DNA from: Acidimicrobiaceae bacterium
GTDB taxonomy: Bacteria > Actinomycetota > Acidimicrobiia > Acidimicrobiales > UBA8190
NCBI GenBank assembly: GCA_003453695.1
Contig: DMNK01000104.1
Coordinates: forward strand, 313-20,327
Direction of reading: 5' to 3'
DNA: 20,015 nucleotides
The position numbers were made by a program, and so were the translations under genes. Positions within the stretch are counted from its first letter, which is position 1. Each line of letters opens with the position of its first letter. This document shows, piece by piece, positions 12,922-20,015 of this stretch. The notes below the pieces were generated by a model. It worked only from the letters and a program-made list of their open reading frames with translations. It did not search any database and had not been told where the DNA came from.

Positions 12922-14622
12922 TCAGCCCGCCAAGGGTGTGAGCGAGATCCGGGCCGTGCCCCCGTAGGCGGGGATGGCGGCGGCATCGGGGCCGTCGTCG
13001 ACCGGGGCCCCTGGCCCCAGGTCCACGGTGACGGTGGGACTCCCGTGCACGCCGGTCCCGCACGACGCCGGAACGTCGACGGTGACGAGGCCCGTGCCTT
13101 GCAGCGTCAAGCCCTGGCAGTTCACGCCGGTGAGATCGAGGAAGTCGACGTCGGGGCGCTGCACCGACACGTGCCATCCCCAGATGTCGAACTGCGTGGC
13201 GATGGTTCGGTAGTCGAAGCTCGTCGGAACCGGGGGAGGTGCGCCGGTGCCGTCGGGATGCAGGACATTGGCGTACTGGCCGGCCAGCTCCTGGCGCAGG
13301 AAGGGATTCCAGTAGACGTCCTCGTGGATGCCCGGGTGCAGCTGGTAGGTGTTGGTCACGCCCTCGGCGGCGAACGCCGCCTCCATCTGCACGTTCATGT
13401 CGAGCACGAGCGCCTCGAACGCCTGGGCCGAGGCGTAGTTCTGCGGGCTCTCCACGTCGGAGGCCTGGCGGGGGACGGCGTCGTTCGAGAACCCGCGGAT
13501 GTCGAGCGACGGCGTGCCGCCGGCGGTGGCATGGCCGTTCCCGGCCAGGTCCACCGGCATGTTCCCCCGGTAGAAGGCCTGGTCGCCGACGGGGTCACCG
13601 AGGGCGTACAGGGCGACGCCGAAGTCCTCGATCGGGGCGGGCAGCGACGTCACGGGGACGTTGGCAGAGACGACCCCCGGCACCTGGAAGTAGGGGACAC
13701 CGGCGGGGGGCGACACCGAGACGGGGCTCCGGCCGGTGATCGGCGACAGCGGCTGCGGCCCCGGGGCGATGAGGAAGTTGAGGGCGCCGGAGATGGAACC
13801 GAGGCTGGCCCACGTGTCAGGGTGCTGCAGGCCGTCCTTGTAGGAGCCGAAGCCACCGAGCGACGTGCCCTGCAGCGCCTGCCAGTCCCGGCCCTGGCCC
13901 GCCGGGAAGTTCTGGTCCACGTAGGGGACGAGCTCGTCGAGGAGCGATGCTTCGAAGCGCGGCGGCGGAGTGCCGTAGACGTGCTGGTCACCGCCGGCGC
14001 CGTAGCGGGGGTTCCAGTCCATCCAGAAGCCGTCCAAGCCGGGGCCGGGGCCGTATCCACCGGGGACGGTGCGTCCGTCCGGCGCCACCAGGATGAAGTC
14101 GATGGGGGACATCGGCACCCAGCCCGACGGGTTGCCGTAGTCCCACGGGTCGAGGACGTGGTTGGGGTCGACGGGTGGCCCGGAGTCGAGCGCCGCCACC
14201 ATGGCCGACGGCGCCGACGCCGTGCCCAGCTCGGAGGTGTAGTCACCACCGAAGCCGTGCAGCAGGTACAGCACCGGACATCGGGCTCCGACGGGGTCGA
14301 GCACGGCGGGGGCGCACTGCTTGGGCACGTAGTAGGAGAACGCCGTGGTCCCGCCCAGATCGGCGCTGGGCATCTCCTGACACGTCACCGTGCCCACCAC
14401 CACGGTGAGCGTGCCAAGTGCGCTGACCGGTGCGTTGCAACCGGGGAAGAACGAGGCGGTGTCGGCGGGTTGCGTGCTCGCCGACGGGAAGACGCCTCGA
14501 TCGCCGGCTGCCACGAACCCGACGAGGAGGGCCATTCCCGCCACGGCCGTCGTCAGCCGACGTTTGAGCACGAAGAGAACGGGGTGTCGCCGCCATTCGC
14601 CGTTCGCCGCCCGCTGTCTCAC
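12922..14622 (-). CDS. Secreted alpha/beta-hydrolase esterase with C-terminal module
   Basis: This 566-residue exported enzyme resembles the putative-esterase family (esterase D / antigen 85 / feruloyl-esterase group). A basic N-terminus and hydrophobic stretch (residues 18-40, LKRRLTTAVAGMALLVGFVAAG) form a signal peptide or anchor. The catalytic domain shows the oxyanion-hole motif LYLLHGFGGD (118-127), VAPDGR (179-184), and the nucleophile elbow GTSLGG with Ser254. His433 in PGIHEDVYWNPF is the likely catalytic histidine; the acid was not pinned down. About 100 residues at the C-terminus (470-566) look like a separate beta-rich domain with two cysteines. The GTG at 14622 has GGAGGA 7 bases upstream. 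Substrate unknown: ester-linked polymers or lipids are typical. Confidence 0.88.
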   Translation of the reverse strand: MRQRAANGEWRRHPVLFVLKRRLTTAVAGMALLVGFVAAGDRGVFPSASTQPADTASFFPGCNAPVSALGTLTVVVGTVTCQEMPSADLGGTTAFSYYVPKQCAPAVLDPVGARCPVLYLLHGFGGDYTSELGTASAPSAMVAALDSGPPVDPNHVLDPWDYGNPSGWVPMSPIDFILVAPDGRTVPGGYGPGPGLDGFWMDWNPRYGAGGDQHVYGTPPPRFEASLLDELVPYVDQNFPAGQGRDWQALQGTSLGGFGSYKDGLQHPDTWASLGSISGALNFLIAPGPQPLSPITGRSPVSVSPPAGVPYFQVPGVVSANVPVTSLPAPIEDFGVALYALGDPVGDQAFYRGNMPVDLAGNGHATAGGTPSLDIRGFSNDAVPRQASDVESPQNYASAQAFEALVLDMNVQMEAAFAAEGVTNTYQLHPGIHEDVYWNPFLRQELAGQYANVLHPDGTGAPPPVPTSFDYRTIATQFDIWGWHVSVQRPDVDFLDLTGVNCQGLTLQGTGLVTVDVPASCGTGVHGSPTVTVDLGPGAPVDDGPDAAAIPAYGGTARISLTPLAG

Positions 14623-14728
14623 GTCGTCCTCCGCCAGTCCGACGCCGCCGGGTGGCGAGGCTAGCGGTGCCTGCCTCCGGAGGGCAATCGTGGTGCCAGG
14701 GAGGCGCTGTGCGCCCCGCTCCCGATGT

Positions 14729-15604
14729 TCAGCCCGTCTCGCGCCGGGCGTAGTCCCAGACGAGCTCGGCTTCGCTGCTCGTTCCGAGGAGCAGCTTCCC
14801 GGGGTGCTGCTTGTCGATGTGTCCCATGAGGCCGGCGTAGATCGAGAACCCGCACAGCTCCTGCAGACGGCGGGGGAAGCGCTTGATGGTGGCGAGCGGA
14901 ATGCCCAGCTGCTGGTTCTCTTGCTGGCGGATGTACCCGGCGCAGTAGTTCATGGCGATGCCCACGCGGCGACGGTCCGTGCGGTTGGCTCCACCGCCGT
15001 GCCACAGGCTCCCCACCCACACGAGGACGCTTCCCTTTTCCATCTCGGCGGGGATGGAGTCGTAGGACTCGAGCGGGTTGGGGGACTGATCGGCGAGATG
15101 GGTCCCCGGGCAAAGCCGCGTGGCGCCGTTCTCCTCGGTGAAGTCGGTGATCGCCCACATCGTGTTGCAGATGATGGGTGGATGGGGCTTGGGCAGGGGG
15201 ATCAGCTGGTCGTCGCTGTGGATGGGCTGCGCCGACTCTTCGGGGCCGATGGCGATCGACGACAGCGAGGAGATGAGGAGCCCGGGGTCCAGGACGCGCT
15301 CGACGATGGGCAGCACGTTGGGATGGACGGGTATGCGCTCGTAGAGCTGTCCGTGGACCAGGAGGTTGTAGATGCGGGTGGTGTGCAACCCCTCGAAGAG
15401 ATTGTCGGCGGGGACGATGCCGAGTGCCCGTTCCAGGCGGAGGAGGTCGTCGTTGATGGCCTCGACGAGGTCGAGAGCGATGGCACCGGGAACAACCACC
15501 CAACCCTCTGCTCGCACCCGGGCGGCGTAACCGTCGACGGCAGCGTCGTCGAGGGTGCGGAGATCGGCCGCCGGCGTGGGCGGTTGCGGGCTCGTCGTGG
15601 TCAT
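14729..15604 (-). CDS. Phytanoyl-CoA dioxygenase (PhyH) family protein
   Basis: This 291-residue Fe(II)/2-oxoglutarate oxygenase belongs to the PhyH family. After RAEGWVVVPGAI (31-42), the usual N-terminal motif, the facial triad is visible: His129 and Asp131 in PIHSDDQLIP, and His202 in SLWHGGGANRT. An Arg downstream (RRRVGI, 211-213) likely binds the 2-oxoglutarate carboxylate. ATRLCPGTHL (161-170) is the family-typical GATxxxPGSH block. It probably hydroxylates an unidentified substrate in the cytoplasm. The gene follows the amidohydrolase gene by 39 bases and is probably co-transcribed with it. The ATG at 15604 has a weak GGACAG before it. Confidence 0.93.
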   Translation of the reverse strand: MTTTSPQPPTPAADLRTLDDAAVDGYAARVRAEGWVVVPGAIALDLVEAINDDLLRLERALGIVPADNLFEGLHTTRIYNLLVHGQLYERIPVHPNVLPIVERVLDPGLLISSLSSIAIGPEESAQPIHSDDQLIPLPKPHPPIICNTMWAITDFTEENGATRLCPGTHLADQSPNPLESYDSIPAEMEKGSVLVWVGSLWHGGGANRTDRRRVGIAMNYCAGYIRQQENQQLGIPLATIKRFPRRLQELCGFSIYAGLMGHIDKQHPGKLLLGTSSEAELVWDYARRETG

Positions 15605-15643
15605 GGCTGTCCGTTCACCTCGTGTCCTTCCGCGCTGGCCGGT

Positions 15644-16852
15644 TCACGCCGCCAGGGCCTCGGCGGCCGAGCCCATGAGGTCCAAGAAGTTGTCGCAGTA
15701 GAAGCGCCGGCGGACGTCCTCGTCGGCATCCCCGAGCGAGGCCTCGAAGCGTTCGAGCGGTCGCCTGCCTCCTTCCACGTGCGGGTAGTCGGAGGAGAAC
15801 ATGCAGATCTCCGGCCCGTTCTGGGCCACGATCCAGCCCACGTCCTCGGTCGGGTAGGGCGTGAAGCGGACTTGGCGGGTCACGTATTCGGTGGGCCGCA
15901 GCGACAAGGCCCGGAGGCGCTCCTCGTGGCGGGCGAAGGCTTCGAAAGCGGCTTCCATCTGCCTGGTCCACGACGGCACCCAGATCGCTCCTTGCTCGAT
16001 GATCCCGATGCGCAGAGCCGGGAAGCGATCGAGCACGCCGTCGAAGATCATGGTGGCCAAGGTCTGCGCCGGCGGTCCGGGGATGCCCATGTAATCGACG
16101 GAGCGGAAGTTCTCCTCCCCTCCGTGGAAGTCGGCGGGGATGGGGAGACCGTTCAAGAAATAGGCGGAGTCGATGAGGTCACCTGTCCCGCCCACGTGGA
16201 AGACCACGGGGATGCGGGCCTCCTCGGCCTGGGCCCACACGCGGTCGAGGCCGACGTGACTGGGGGAGTGGCTCGGCGGGCACCCCGATGCCACCAGCAG
16301 CGCTGCTGCTCCTATGGCGATCGCTTCAGCCGCAGCCTTCGGAGCGAGGTCCAGGTCGACGAGCGGCACGTAACAGGTGGGCAGGAGCCGGCGATCCGCG
16401 GAGCAGAACTCGACCATGCCCCTGTTGTGGGCGCGCGCCGCCCCGTAGGCGAGCTCGACGTCTCCGCTGTGCTCCCAGTCCCGCAGGCGTCGATTGTGGA
16501 AGGTGTTGAACACCAGCTGGCTCGAGAACCCGAGCAGGTCGAGGGCCCGGCCCCGGTCTTGCGCGATGAAGGAGCCGGTGGCGGCGAAGTTCTTTCGGTT
16601 CATGATCTCGGCCGCCTCGTCGGAGCGGTACTCGGCAGTGCCATGCCGAGCTCGCAGCCGGTCGAATGCTGCCTCGAGATCACGGAGCTGCTCGGTCGGG
16701 TCACCGGTCTGGCGCAGCTCGTTCCCACCGGGATAGCGCAGTGGCTTGATCCGGTCCCGCACCGAGGGGTCGGCGTGGTCCCCCAGCCACGTCGGTGTCT
16801 CCATGATGTGGGCGTCCGCATCGTGGACGGTCCGCCCTTCGCTGTAGGCCAT
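15644..16852 (-). CDS. Amidohydrolase family 2 metal-dependent hydrolase
   Basis: This 402-residue TIM-barrel hydrolase belongs to the amidohydrolase-2 group, which includes ACMSD-type decarboxylases. It opens with VHDADAHIMETP, whose Asp13/His15 form the D-x-H metal motif. Later blocks are RIPVVFHVGG (a metal-ligand His), GIIEQGAIWVPSWTRQMEAAFE, and CMFSSDYPHVEGG, whose Asp-x-x-His is the C-terminal metal/catalytic site. The ATG at 16852 has GGGGAGG 7 bases upstream. The open frame continues far upstream only because the opposite strand is GC-rich, and that part has no protein character. The PhyH-like gene lies 39 bases downstream. Cyclic or aromatic carboxylates are typical substrates; the one here is unknown. 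Confidence 0.93.
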   Translation of the reverse strand: MAYSEGRTVHDADAHIMETPTWLGDHADPSVRDRIKPLRYPGGNELRQTGDPTEQLRDLEAAFDRLRARHGTAEYRSDEAAEIMNRKNFAATGSFIAQDRGRALDLLGFSSQLVFNTFHNRRLRDWEHSGDVELAYGAARAHNRGMVEFCSADRRLLPTCYVPLVDLDLAPKAAAEAIAIGAAALLVASGCPPSHSPSHVGLDRVWAQAEEARIPVVFHVGGTGDLIDSAYFLNGLPIPADFHGGEENFRSVDYMGIPGPPAQTLATMIFDGVLDRFPALRIGIIEQGAIWVPSWTRQMEAAFEAFARHEERLRALSLRPTEYVTRQVRFTPYPTEDVGWIVAQNGPEICMFSSDYPHVEGGRRPLERFEASLGDADEDVRRRFYCDNFLDLMGSAAEALAA

Positions 16853-17226
16853 CAGCGACCTCCCCGTCCGAGAGCCATGGTGCCACGCCCAGGCAGTCAC
16901 CGGCCTCGGGGAAAGGCCGGTTGCGGGACCGGAGCTCGGCGACTCCGCTCGGGTTACGACAAGAAAACCGCAGGTTGGAGGCCTAGACCACGTTTCCCTT
17001 GCGGCTCGAAAAGCGGCCGGGGGCGACTCCGGCACCGCGACGGGGGAGGGTGGCACAGGTGGCACGGCTTTGGCCCAAGGGTTGGATCGGCTCCAAGCAG
17101 GCTCCGGCAGAGGAGGGCGGGGATGCGGAAGCCCGCCGTCGGGATCCCGCTGCGGGATGGCCGTGGATTCCCCGGCCCGCCGCCGCCGGTGCCGGGTCGG
17201 TGGCCGCCCCACTGGGCACCAGCGAG
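16853..17226. other. Divergent intergenic region, no gene seen
   Basis: These 374 bases separate the amidohydrolase (minus) from the large membrane protein (plus). They contain a perfect 8-bp stem hairpin at 16899-16921. An in-frame open stretch from about 16987 has poor codon character until roughly 17200. The true start of the plus-strand gene could lie a little inside this region, for example a TTG at 16999. Confidence 0.5.
16899..16921. repeat. Perfect 8-bp stem hairpin in divergent promoter region
   Basis: ACCGGCCT and AGGCCGGT form a perfect stem around a 7-base loop (CGGGGAA), 47 bases upstream of the amidohydrolase start. It may be an operator or an RNA hairpin; there is no T-tract and it does not follow a gene end, so a terminator is less likely. 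Confidence 0.4.
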
Positions 17227-18549
17227 ATGACGACCTCCCCGGTGGTTGAGCAGCTCCAGATGGCCGCCGCCTCGACCGGGACCAAGCGCAAGCGTGGGCT
17301 CGGTCGGCGACCCACCCTCGAGTCCGAGGCCGCCGAGACGCCGGCCCCGGAACGGTCGGGACGACCCGACGCCGCCGCCCCAGAGCAGACACCCATCCCC
17401 TCGGAGGAGAGCATGGCCAAGTCCGAAGACCCCGAGACCAAGCCGCCGGAGGGCGAGGCCCCGACCACTGCCGCCGGCGAGAGTGAGGCAGAGGGCCGGG
17501 AAACGGCACCCGTCCCCGTCGGTGTCGGGCCCGGCGAGGAGGCCGACCAGACCCACGTCGATGCCGGCCAGGACGCCGGCGACACCCAGGGCGAGGCAGG
17601 GGCCGAGGGAGCGGTCGCTGGTCTTGCCGCTCTGGCCGGCGCCACCACGCCGGCGCGGGGATGGCGGCGGTTGTTCCGCCGGTCGGTCCCGCTCGACGAG
17701 GGGGCGGACTCGGCACTGGACGCCGGTGAGGCTCAGGCCGAAGCCGGCCAGGACGCCGGCGACGCCGCCACGGTCGACGAAGGGGAGGTTGCAGCGGCCG
17801 GCGTTGCCGCCATGGCCGGCGCCGGCACGGCGGCCGGCGGATGGCGCCGCTGGATCGGTGTCGCCCCCGGTCCGGACGGGCGCCGCAATTGGCTCGGCAC
17901 CAAGCAGGTGGCGGCGGTGGTCCTGCTGCTTCTCGCCGCCGAGATCGGCTACGTCGTCAACCTGAACGTGTCGTCGAGCTCCAACAAGAGCGCCTCTCCC
18001 CCGCCGCTCAGCACGTTGCCACCGCTCAAGACGCCGACGGCCCCCGTGCCCACGACGGTCCCGCCCCCCAAGACGGCACCCAACGCATCCCCGTCGACGA
18101 CGGTGGCCCCGGCAAAGCCGGCAGCGGCGCCCGTGGTGCAAGCCGCGGCAGCGCCTCTCGGCCCGTGTACCGCCAGTGACGTGAACATCACGACAGTGAC
18201 CGGCCAGTCGTCTTACTCCGTGGGCCAGGCCGTGAACATCCTGACCACGGTGAGCGACGTCCACAGCTGCATCTTCCAACCGGCGCCGGCCGGCACCTAC
18301 TCATGTGGGAGCAGCATCGTCGTCGCCTCCGGCGGCAACCAGGTGTGGCCCGCCCCGGGACAGGCAGAGCCGTGCAACGCCCCGGCAGGGATGACGATGA
18401 ACCCGGGATCCACGGAATCGTTGTCGGCTACCTGGACGGCCTCGGCGGCCGGCACCTACCAGGCCATCGGCATGTGGGGTTGGAGCGCAGCGTCGGGCCA
18501 GCCGAACAACACGGCGAACGTGGCCTCGCCGGCGTTCACGGTCTCCTGA
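17227..18549 (+). CDS. Single-pass membrane protein with 60-residue repeat and secreted Cys-containing domain
   Basis: This protein of about 440 residues has no recognised family. In order: a basic stretch (KRKRGLGRRP, about 19-28), a Pro/Glu-rich acidic segment, and two 60-residue-spaced repeats sharing AGQDAGD, then a AxxGxAAxAGA helix, then GWRR (about 112-154 and 172-214). One membrane helix (227-245, VAAVVLLLLAAEIGYVV) follows, then a long Pro/Thr/Ala external linker (254-312) and a C-terminal beta-rich domain with four cysteines (314, 348, 360, 383). The linker-plus-domain layout suggests a cell-surface protein. The start is uncertain: ATG 17227 is chosen on codon character. An ATG at 17413 has a far better ribosome binding site (GGAGGAG) and gives a 378-residue form. 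Confidence 0.8.
   Translation: MTTSPVVEQLQMAAASTGTKRKRGLGRRPTLESEAAETPAPERSGRPDAAAPEQTPIPSEESMAKSEDPETKPPEGEAPTTAAGESEAEGRETAPVPVGVGPGEEADQTHVDAGQDAGDTQGEAGAEGAVAGLAALAGATTPARGWRRLFRRSVPLDEGADSALDAGEAQAEAGQDAGDAATVDEGEVAAAGVAAMAGAGTAAGGWRRWIGVAPGPDGRRNWLGTKQVAAVVLLLLAAEIGYVVNLNVSSSSNKSASPPPLSTLPPLKTPTAPVPTTVPPPKTAPNASPSTTVAPAKPAAAPVVQAAAAPLGPCTASDVNITTVTGQSSYSVGQAVNILTTVSDVHSCIFQPAPAGTYSCGSSIVVASGGNQVWPAPGQAEPCNAPAGMTMNPGSTESLSATWTASAAGTYQAIGMWGWSAASGQPNNTANVASPAFTVS
17563..17763 (+). repeat. Internal duplication in the membrane protein gene, 180-bp period
   Basis: A 21-base identical block, GCCGGCCAGGACGCCGGCG followed by AC, occurs at 17563-17583 and 17743-17763. The exact 180-bp spacing keeps the reading frame, and the protein similarity continues without gaps for about 43 residues to the two GWRR motifs. 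This marks an ancestral in-frame segment duplication. Confidence 0.8.
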
Positions 18550-18554
18550 CCGGA

Positions 18555-18571
18555 GGCCCGCTCGGCGGGCC
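18555..18571 (+). terminator. Terminator hairpin after the membrane protein gene
   Basis: GGCCCGC and GCGGGCC form a perfect 7-bp stem with a TCG loop, 5 bases after the stop codon. There is no T-tract. Confidence 0.6.
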
Positions 18572-18832
18572 GACTAGGGAGTGGCCGGCTGTGTGGACGG
18601 CCACCCGGCCAACATGTCCGTGCACGTGTCCTGGGCTCCGGTCGCCGGATCCCATCTCGTTTCTTTCCGCCCGGAAAAGGGTCCGTCCCCGCTGACTGCC
18701 CGCCCGCAGCCGCTCTCCGCAGTCGGATCCGCCCGCAGGCTGCAAAGTAATGCTCCGACCACTGACGGTCAAAGCTCGCGACAGCGCCGGGCGACGACGA
18801 AAGACGGTCGTTCCCCGAGCGTTCCCCCGGCA
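18572..18832. other. Intergenic region before the phosphoesterase gene
   Basis: About 260 bases without a supported gene. A somewhat AT-richer stretch around 18741-18756 (AAAGTAATG) could hold the promoter of the phosphoesterase gene, but no -35/-10 pair is convincing. Confidence 0.4.
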
Positions 18833-20015
18833 ATGCGGCCTGTCAGCCGTCGCGCCTTCCTCAGTGGTGCTGGCGCCTTGGTGGCCGGCGCCGTGTTGGC
18901 CCCCAGGCGTCCGTCGCTGACCGACGCCGAGATGTCGATCCCGGGTTCGTCGATCGGATCGGCGTTGTCAGCGCTCGGGAGAACGGCCCGGCGCGGCCCG
19001 GATTCGCTTCCCAACCCGAACGTGGCGCCGGGCACCCCTGATCCCACCCTGGCCGACATCGAGCACATCGTGGTGCTCATGTTGGAGAACCACTCCTACG
19101 ACAATCTCTTCGGCGTGCTCTACCCGCTCCGGCGCTACTCCCTGGGGGGGCGCACGCTGCACGACCGGCTGGACGGGCTCACGATGGCCAGTCCCTCCGG
19201 GCACGGGCCGTCGTGGAACCCCTTCGGCGTGACCAACTCGAACCCGTACACCGACGGATCTGTGCTCAACGCCTTTCTCATGCCGAGCACCTGTCAGCTC
19301 CATGCCAAGCCCAGCCAGGAGTGGGCTGCCAGCCACGCCCAGTACGACGGCGGGAGCAATCAAGGCTTCGCCCTGTCGTCGAGCGGTCCCGTGGCCATGG
19401 GGTACTGGGACGGGACCTTCCTGCCCTTCACCTACGCCCTGGCCACCACCTTCCCCGTCGCCGACCGGTGGTTCTGCAGCGTGCTGGGACAGACCGACCC
19501 CAACCGCCGCTACCTCATCGCCGCCACGTCGTCGGGCATGACCGACGACATCGCCCTTCCCACCTCGGCGGCAGGGATCACGAGCCTGTCCCCGGGTGTC
19601 GTCGAGCAGGATGCCTTGCTGGCGACGCCGGCCAACGGAACGATCTTCGACCGGCTCACGGCGTACGGGATCTCGTGGGCCGACTACAACGAGAGCTACC
19701 CGACCGGGACGACGGCCGAGCTGTACCCCTTCGACGACGTGATGACCGTCACCGACTTCGTCCACAACCGGACCGTCGGGTCACCGGGCGACACCACGGC
19801 CGGCTCCTTCTTCGGAGACTGCCGGACCGGATCGCTGCCGCAGTTCTCCCTTGTGGATCCCAATTTCGGCACCCAGTCACAGGAGAACCCCCAGGACATC
19901 TCGGTCGGCGAGGCGCTTTTGGCCAGCGTGGTCGAGGCGGTGGTGAGCTCGCCCAACTGGCCGAGCACCCTTCTCGTGGTCTGCTACGACGAACACGGCG
20001 GGTACTACGACCACG
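18833..20015 (+). CDS. Tat-exported phosphoesterase (phospholipase C / acid phosphatase family), N-terminal part
   Basis: The first 394 residues of an exported enzyme of the bacterial phospholipase C / AcpA phosphoesterase family, cut by the right edge. The N-terminus is a clear twin-arginine signal (SRRAFLSGAGALVAGAVLA, residues 5-23), so it is folded before export. The catalytic core begins IEHIVVLMLENHSYDNLFG (76-94); the ENxSYDxxFG block holds the metal/nucleophile site. Later family blocks are FPVADRWFCSVLGQTDPNRRYL and, at the window edge, LVVCYDEHGGYYDH (about 381-394), the second metal-binding motif. The likely reaction is phosphoester or phospholipid hydrolysis outside the membrane; the substrate cannot be told. 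The ATG at 18833 is chosen because it puts the twin arginines 6 residues in, though its ribosome binding site is poor. Confidence 0.92.
   Translation, partial: MRPVSRRAFLSGAGALVAGAVLAPRRPSLTDAEMSIPGSSIGSALSALGRTARRGPDSLPNPNVAPGTPDPTLADIEHIVVLMLENHSYDNLFGVLYPLRRYSLGGRTLHDRLDGLTMASPSGHGPSWNPFGVTNSNPYTDGSVLNAFLMPSTCQLHAKPSQEWAASHAQYDGGSNQGFALSSSGPVAMGYWDGTFLPFTYALATTFPVADRWFCSVLGQTDPNRRYLIAATSSGMTDDIALPTSAAGITSLSPGVVEQDALLATPANGTIFDRLTAYGISWADYNESYPTGTTAELYPFDDVMTVTDFVHNRTVGSPGDTTAGSFFGDCRTGSLPQFSLVDPNFGTQSQENPQDISVGEALLASVVEAVVSSPNWPSTLLVVCYDEHGGYYDH

Noticed and set aside
13045..14664. A 539-codon plus-strand frame opposite the esterase
   Set aside because: Antisense shadow with no family features; the esterase on the other strand has its signal peptide, GTSLGG elbow and ribosome binding site.
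14390..17230. A 946-codon open frame on the plus strand
   Set aside because: It runs antisense to the esterase, PhyH and amidohydrolase genes, all of which have clear catalytic motifs. Its product is Gly/Arg/His-rich and lacks motifs; long antisense frames are usual at this GC content.
16853..17716. N-terminal extension of the amidohydrolase frame to 690 residues
   Set aside because: The extension is Arg/Pro-rich shadow sequence opposite the membrane protein gene. The ATG at 16852 has an ideal ribosome binding site and the conserved D-x-H motif follows at once.
16954..18279. A 441-codon minus-strand frame over the membrane protein gene
   Set aside because: It is Gly/Arg/His-rich low complexity with no ribosome binding site; the plus strand has a membrane helix, a conserved duplication and a terminator.

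Overview
The window is about 20 kb of very GC-rich DNA from one chromosome-like segment. Strong G/C preference at third codon positions, many GTG starts, leaderless or nearly leaderless genes, and families such as DUF2332, DUF3817, ABC-2 drug/lipid exporters, a Tat-dependent phosphoesterase and a gamma-butyrolactone-receptor-like TetR point to an actinobacterium (Actinomycetota). Acidimicrobiia or a related uncultured class is my best guess, but it rests on overall feel and not on a marker gene. No rRNA, tRNA, CRISPR array, insertion sequence or phage gene was seen.

Layout. Positions 1-4568 are all on the minus strand: a DHA2-family MFS exporter cut by the left edge, a small Cys/His protein, an ArsR repressor overlapping an AHSA1/SRPBCC gene, and an ATPase-permease-permease ABC exporter operon with 4-nt overlaps. 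Positions 4569-11636 are on the plus strand: a BON-domain membrane protein broken by one extra C, a DUF2332 protein, an unlisted 53-residue membrane protein, nicotinate phosphoribosyltransferase, a 14-TM MFS exporter, a PadR regulator, and a TetR (ScbR/ArpA-like) regulator followed directly by a small membrane protein. Positions 11702-12533 (minus) hold two small membrane proteins, one of them DUF3817. A 74-residue protein lies at 12659-12883 (plus). Positions 12922-16852 (minus) carry a secreted esterase and an amidohydrolase plus phytanoyl-CoA-dioxygenase-like pair. From 17227 (plus) come a large single-pass membrane protein with a 60-residue internal duplication and a Tat-exported phospholipase C/acid phosphatase-type enzyme cut by the right edge.

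How it fits together. The region is a patchwork of small transport, detoxification and regulatory units, each with its own local regulator or operator. The regulatory DNA is the most informative part. The TetR gene is preceded by a dyad matching 18 of 22 positions of the published ArpA (A-factor receptor) site, with a second dyad overlapping its start codon. The ArsR gene has an inverted repeat spanning its -35 and -10 and appears leaderless. Three DosR/DevR-like dyads lie upstream of the Cys/His protein, the BON protein, and the 53-residue protein plus nicotinate phosphoribosyltransferase. The last case is notable because pncB2 belongs to the DosR dormancy regulon in Mycobacterium tuberculosis. 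No single gene cluster here is clearly a new multi-protein system; the strongest leads are these regulatory circuits.
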